DNA of 64,000 nucleotides, taken from assembly GCA_009780185.1 (NCBI GenBank), contig WRAN01000016.1:1-64000 (forward strand). The letters run 5' to 3'. The first letter of the stretch is position 1, and each line of letters starts with the position of its first letter. The notes beneath the pieces are model-generated. The model had not been told where the DNA came from. It ran no database searches and was given only the letters and a program-made list of their open reading frames with translations. A program made the translations under genes and the position numbers. The stretch is from Defluviitaleaceae bacterium. GTDB lineage: Bacteria > Bacillota > Clostridia > Lachnospirales > WQUN01. Positions 59,726 to 64,000 of this stretch are shown here, piece by piece.

Positions 59726-62700
59726 ATGCATCTAAAAAAATTAGAACTAGCAGGATTCAAATCCTTCGCCGATAGAACCCAACTAACCCTAGGCAGTGGC
59801 TTCAATGCCGTAGTAGGGCCCAACGGAAGTGGCAAATCCAACATCTCCGACGCCCTGCGCTGGGTACTAGGAGAGCAAAGCGCAAAGCAGTTACGCGGCG
59901 CAAAAATGGAAGATGTAATCTTTGCAGGCACCGCCCACCGCAAACCTCTAGGCTATGCGGAAATTATCATGCGCTTAGATAACACTGACGGCAAAATGCC
60001 ACTAGATTTCAAAGAAATAACCATAGCCCGCCGAGTATACCGCTCAGGAGAAAGCGAATATTCCATCAACGGTACCCCCTGCCGCTTAAAAGACATCCAA
60101 CTACTATTCATGGACACAGGAGTAGGCCGCGACGGCTACTCGATAATAGGCCAAGGCCGTATAGACGAAATACTAAGCGTACGCTCAGAAGACCGCCGCC
60201 TAGTATTCGAAGAAGCCGCCGGAATAGGCAAGTTCAAAGCCCGCCGCAACGAGGCTCTAAACAAGCTGGAAAAAGAACGTCAAAACCGAGCCAGAGTAGA
60301 CGATATAATCTCAGAACTAGAAGAGCAAATCACCCCCCTATCTACCCAATCAGAAGAAGCCCGCCGCTACCTAGACATGCGAGAGCGCTACAAAAACCTC
60401 CATATAAATCTTTTCCTAACAGAAGCCCAAAAAATCGAATTAGAATTGGAAAAAACTAGTGAAGCCCTTTCCCAAGTGCAAGCCCAATCCTCCGACGGCC
60501 AAAACCACCTATTAAGCGCCCGCCAAGCCAGTGAGGAGCTACGCGCCAAATCAATAGCCTCAGATGTACGTTATAAACAGGCCAACGAAGACCTACTAGA
60601 AATCATAACCGCCATAGAAAAAAAAGAAAGCGAAGGCAAATTACTAGAAAGCCAGTCCGCCCAATACGAGCAAGATCGCACTCGTCTAGCCGCAGAAATC
60701 CAAAAACGCCAAGCCGCAGCCGCAGAAAAATCTACAGAAAAAAAAGATCAGGAAGACCTACAAGAAGAAACCCAAGCCACTCTAACCCGCCTAAACCAAG
60801 AGCTAACTACCCAACAAGAACTAGCCTCTAAGCTGGACGAAGCTCAGCAAGAAAGCACTCAAATCTTAGAATCCTATAACCAAGTCATAATGGATGAAAT
60901 CACAAAAGTAGCAGAATTTAAAGCTCAAGTGCTGGACGCAGAAAGCCGTTACCAACGCCTGGAAGAAGATAAAGAACGCCTTAACATTGATATCTCCAAC
61001 CACGAATCCAAAGTAACCATCCAGCAAGAACTATGTAAAGTTGCCCAAGAAAAAGCCCAAACCACCGCCGTCGAAGCTGAAAAACTAACCGCCAGAGTAG
61101 AAGCTCTAAAAACCGCCTACATCCAACTACAAACAGAAGGCCAGGAAATCGACAAAAAACACCGCACCGCCCAAGAGGCCCTAACTACCTCAACAGCCCG
61201 CCACAAAGCCCTATCCGACCTAGAAAAATCTCACGAGGGCTACTACAGAAGCGTAAAAGCAGTACTAAGAAAAAAAGCCACTGACCCAAATTACTCCGGT
61301 ATTTGTGGCGCAGTAAGCGAGCTAATAGGTGTGCCCCAAGAATACGAAACCGCCATAGAAATAGCCCTAGGAGGCACAGCTCAAAACCTAGTAACCGAAA
61401 CAGAAGAAGACGCAAGGCAAGCCATAGAAATGCTAAGGCAAACAAAAGAAGGCCGCGCCACCTTTTTACCGCTAACAGCAGTAAAAGGCCGCACAACAGA
61501 TGTATCCCGCCTATTAAACGAGCCAGGCTACATAAACATAGCCTCAAACCTAACAACCCATGACTCAAAGTACGCCCAAGTAATAACTCAACTGCTAGGC
61601 AACGCAATAATCGTAGACAACCTAAACAATGCCATGGCCATACACAAAAAACATCGCTATTCCTATAAAATCGTAACCCTAGAAGGCGACCTGCTAAGCC
61701 CAGGCGGAGCCATGACAGGAGGTAGTACCAGCCGCAACACCTCAGGCATAGTAGGCCGGGGCCGCCAACTGGCAGAGCTGGAAACCCGTGTGCAACAACT
61801 AAGAAAAGACTTCGAGTCACTGTCACATCAACAACAATCCCACCAACAAAAACGCCAAGCTACAGAAGAAGCTCTACACCGCGCAAGAGATACCGCCTCA
61901 GCCCTACAATTAGAGGAGCGTAACGCGAAAGACAAGCTAGCCGAAGCCAAAGCCGCCTTACATGACCTACATCAAGCCGCCAACACCTACAATGAAGAAA
62001 ATGATAGCCTAATGTCCAAGCTAATAGAAGGCAACAAGGCCATAAGAGAAGCGTCAAACGCCCAGGCAGCCCAAGAAAAAGAAGTAGAGGCCGCCCGCGC
62101 CCGTCTAACCGCCTATCAAGAAGAAATGGCACAAACCCGGGAGCATAGCCGAGAAGAAACCCAAACCCTAATGGAACTACGCATAGAAATAAGCCGTCAA
62201 GAAGAATGGCTATCCCAAGCCAAAGCCAATATCCAGCGCCTAGAAAAAGAACTGCAAACCCTAACAACAGAAATAGCCCTCTTACAATCAGAAATAGAAT
62301 CAACCCAAAAAAAATCCCACCAAGCCGATGAAACCCATCAGCAAGTGGACGAATCCCTATCAAACCTACAATCCCGCCAAGAAGAAGTTAGAGCCGAACT
62401 AGCCGCCGCCGAAGCAGAAAAACACGCCCTAGATACAGCAATATCCCAGGCAGAACAAGAAGAGCGCACTCACACAGATGAAGCCGCCCTACTAGCCCGG
62501 GAGACCACTCGCCTAGAAATGCGTAAAGAGCAGCTAGACCAAAACAGCCATCGCATCCACAACGAAATATGGGAAGAATACGAGCTAACCCACCAGCAAG
62601 CCCTAGTCTATAAAACCACAGACCTATCAGAAACCGCCATGCGTCGGGAATCCCAATCCCTAAAGCAAGAGCTAGCTTCAATGACCGACGTTAACCTAGG

Positions 62701-63280
62701 TGCAATAGAAGCCTACAAACAAGTAAAAACACGCTACGATTTCCTAACCACCCAACGAGAAGACATAATAAAAGCCGAAGAAAGCCTGGATGAGCTAATA
62801 GCCTCTCTAACCGCCCAAATGGAAATCCAGTTCTCCGAAAGATTTGAATTAATAGCAAAGCACTTCAGTGAAGTGTTCAAAGAAATGTTCGGCGGGGGAG
62901 AAGCCTCACTAAAACTGCAAAACACAGAAAACGTACTAGAATCAGGCATAGAGATAACAGCCCAACCCCCAGGCAAAGCTCTACAAAACATGATGTTGCT
63001 ATCCGGCGGCGAAAGAGCACTAACAGCTATAGCCTTGCTATTTTCCATTCTACGCCTAAAACCATCCCCATTTTGCGTACTAGACGAAATAGAATCCGCC
63101 CTAGACGATGCCAATGTATCCCGCTTTGCCAACTTCCTAAAAGAATACGCCAAGGGCACCCAATTCATAGCCATAACCCACCGCAAAGGCACAATGGAAG
63201 CAGCGGATAACCTCTACGGCGTAACAATGGAAGAGCAAGGAGTCTCCAAATTAGTAAGCGTTCGCCTAACAGATGAATGA
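59726..63280 (+). CDS. smc: Chromosome segregation protein SMC
   Basis: A 1184-residue ATPase of the condensin core. The N-terminal head has Walker A GPNGSGKSN at about 31-39. A long coiled coil, a hinge near 510-650 (GICGAVSELIGV, GGTAQNLVTE, GGAMTGGS), and a second coil follow. The C-terminal head has signature LLSGGERALTAIALL and Walker B FCVLDEIESALDDANV. It loads with ScpAB to organise the chromosome. rnc and ftsY, its usual neighbours, are not here. The start is taken as ATG 59726 for its fit to the family N-terminus; no strong ribosome site is present. Confidence 0.96.
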   Translation: MHLKKLELAGFKSFADRTQLTLGSGFNAVVGPNGSGKSNISDALRWVLGEQSAKQLRGAKMEDVIFAGTAHRKPLGYAEIIMRLDNTDGKMPLDFKEITIARRVYRSGESEYSINGTPCRLKDIQLLFMDTGVGRDGYSIIGQGRIDEILSVRSEDRRLVFEEAAGIGKFKARRNEALNKLEKERQNRARVDDIISELEEQITPLSTQSEEARRYLDMRERYKNLHINLFLTEAQKIELELEKTSEALSQVQAQSSDGQNHLLSARQASEELRAKSIASDVRYKQANEDLLEIITAIEKKESEGKLLESQSAQYEQDRTRLAAEIQKRQAAAAEKSTEKKDQEDLQEETQATLTRLNQELTTQQELASKLDEAQQESTQILESYNQVIMDEITKVAEFKAQVLDAESRYQRLEEDKERLNIDISNHESKVTIQQELCKVAQEKAQTTAVEAEKLTARVEALKTAYIQLQTEGQEIDKKHRTAQEALTTSTARHKALSDLEKSHEGYYRSVKAVLRKKATDPNYSGICGAVSELIGVPQEYETAIEIALGGTAQNLVTETEEDARQAIEMLRQTKEGRATFLPLTAVKGRTTDVSRLLNEPGYINIASNLTTHDSKYAQVITQLLGNAIIVDNLNNAMAIHKKHRYSYKIVTLEGDLLSPGGAMTGGSTSRNTSGIVGRGRQLAELETRVQQLRKDFESLSHQQQSHQQKRQATEEALHRARDTASALQLEERNAKDKLAEAKAALHDLHQAANTYNEENDSLMSKLIEGNKAIREASNAQAAQEKEVEAARARLTAYQEEMAQTREHSREETQTLMELRIEISRQEEWLSQAKANIQRLEKELQTLTTEIALLQSEIESTQKKSHQADETHQQVDESLSNLQSRQEEVRAELAAAEAEKHALDTAISQAEQEERTHTDEAALLARETTRLEMRKEQLDQNSHRIHNEIWEEYELTHQQALVYKTTDLSETAMRRESQSLKQELASMTDVNLGAIEAYKQVKTRYDFLTTQREDIIKAEESLDELIASLTAQMEIQFSERFELIAKHFSEVFKEMFGGGEASLKLQNTENVLESGIEITAQPPGKALQNMMLLSGGERALTAIALLFSILRLKPSPFCVLDEIESALDDANVSRFANFLKEYAKGTQFIAITHRKGTMEAADNLYGVTMEEQGVSKLVSVRLTDE

Positions 63281-63347
63281 GAATATACAATTGTTTGTTA
63301 CCTTAATCATAAAAACGGCATAGACACTGGTCAACCCCAGGATCTAA

Positions 63348-63445
63348 AGCGAATCAAATAAAGAACGGTCTCGTCCGAGCCAAAAATCCCCAATGCTTCT
63401 ACGGGTTTTTGGTGACAGACGGGACCGATTCTGAATTAATTCGCT
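63348..63445 (+). repeat. Repeat family B, copy 2
   Basis: A 98-bp element matching 27483-27580. Inner stem CCAAAAATCCC/GGGTTTTTGG differs from copy 1 by a paired change (T-A to C-G), and the outer stem by further paired changes. Confidence 0.8.
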
Positions 63446-63473
63446 ATACATATCATAATTTCAACTTGATTGT

Positions 63474-64000
63474 TTATGCTATTTCAAATGTAAACACAAC
63501 AGGATTTTCAACATTTTCACTTAATGGAGACACATCAACGGATTTAATCCTAAGCTTTATCCCCAAAGCCTTTTGAAGTTCATACAATCTCCCGCCTGCG
63601 CATCTTTCAAAATATGATTCCACATTCGGTGGTGGAGTGGTGTACGTTCCTTCAATGGCACGCTTATAATATCCATGCGTGCATTTGAAAGTAAGGGTTA
63701 GCGTGTTGTCATCATTTAATACGGGCTTCCATCTGCCGAAGGTCTTAGCAAACAGCGCCATTCTTTCATCAAGAGCCAGATGAGCATACTCAGTGGCAAA
63801 AGCTTTGCGCTCTTTGTCAGCTCCTGCACCATTGCATCCCCCCTGTGTTTCATATAGCCGAAAACGTTGCTCGCGGGTCAGGTGCTTGTCCATAGCTTGG
63901 CAAAACTCATCATCCCACTCGGGCTGGAAACACGTAATCCCTATTAAATAAGGTCCCAACTCATCTCGATGTTTTTGTAAAATGCCCTCAAAAATATGCA
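63474..64000 (-). CDS. Unknown protein with conserved-looking Cys/His motifs (N-terminus outside window)
   Basis: The frame continues open to the window edge (HIFEGILQKHRDEL before GPYLIGITCF), so the start lies beyond 64000 and the TTG at 63959 is not it. Visible features are ITCFQPEWDDEFC, ETQGGCNGAG, a KCTHGYYKRA segment and CAGGRLYELQKALG. The Cys/His spacing suggests a small ligand- or metal-binding protein. I do not recognise the family and give no function. Confidence 0.6.
   Translation of the reverse strand, partial: HIFEGILQKHRDELGPYLIGITCFQPEWDDEFCQAMDKHLTREQRFRLYETQGGCNGAGADKERKAFATEYAHLALDERMALFAKTFGRWKPVLNDDNTLTLTFKCTHGYYKRAIEGTYTTPPPNVESYFERCAGGRLYELQKALGIKLRIKSVDVSPLSENVENPVVFTFEIA

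Noticed and set aside
61185-62681. Long antisense Leu-rich frames in smc
   Set aside because: Products of biased codon use on the coding strand of smc; no ribosome sites.

Overview
The window comes from an endospore-forming member of the Clostridia. It carries a GerA/GerB/GerC germination receptor, YabP and YabQ, FtsY, SMC, ComFC and RecD2, in the organisation and ribosome-binding-site style of low-to-mid G+C Firmicutes. I cannot place it to genus. No rRNA, tRNA or CRISPR array was seen.

Layout. 1-25163 is mostly chromosomal core on the minus strand: a GT-C glycosyltransferase cut by the window edge, gltX, a germination operon with a fused GerB-GerC protein, a divergent MsmX-type sugar ATPase, a lipase-like lipoprotein, yabPQ, a zinc-ribbon membrane protein, four small DUF1659/DUF2922-like genes on the plus strand, a CAP-domain surface protein, comFC, recD2, a GH3 lipoprotein, pepD, ftsY, then ddl-murI on the plus strand.

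25164-41880 is the accessory core of the window. A LexA/CI-type self-cleaving repressor is divergent from a small DUF1492/sigma-like regulator. Behind that lies a compact siphophage tail operon: tube protein, two tail chaperones joined by a probable -1 frameshift, tape measure, a distal tail protein that looks split, a duplicated-domain protein, a protein of about eleven 20-residue repeats, a Tal-like tip protein with a His-rich spike, a kelch beta-propeller and an amidase with an SLH-like end. There is no terminase, portal, capsid, integrase or sheath. The simplest reading is an SOS-controlled, capsid-less flexible tail particle (F-type tailocin, monocin-like). A 19-bp near-identical pair at the murI 3' end and at 41848-41866 may mark old attachment sites. 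A selenium-linked YedE/LysR pair sits between two copies of the amidase.

41880-64000 returns to mixed core and accessory genes: a RelBE-type module between 110-bp direct repeats, a MazG-like protein and a DUF4097-like protein, an HscC-type Hsp70 with a 972-residue J-like/TPR partner, an M42 peptidase, pgi with a leader ORF and terminator, a P-type ATPase, hicBA, a Rob-type AraC regulator, an erm methyltransferase behind an RxR leader-peptide attenuator, a 40-residue protein, an M23 peptidase, a P-loop protein, smc and a partial unknown gene. Three small dispersed repeat families run through the window. The commonest is a 102-bp two-hairpin element present four times.
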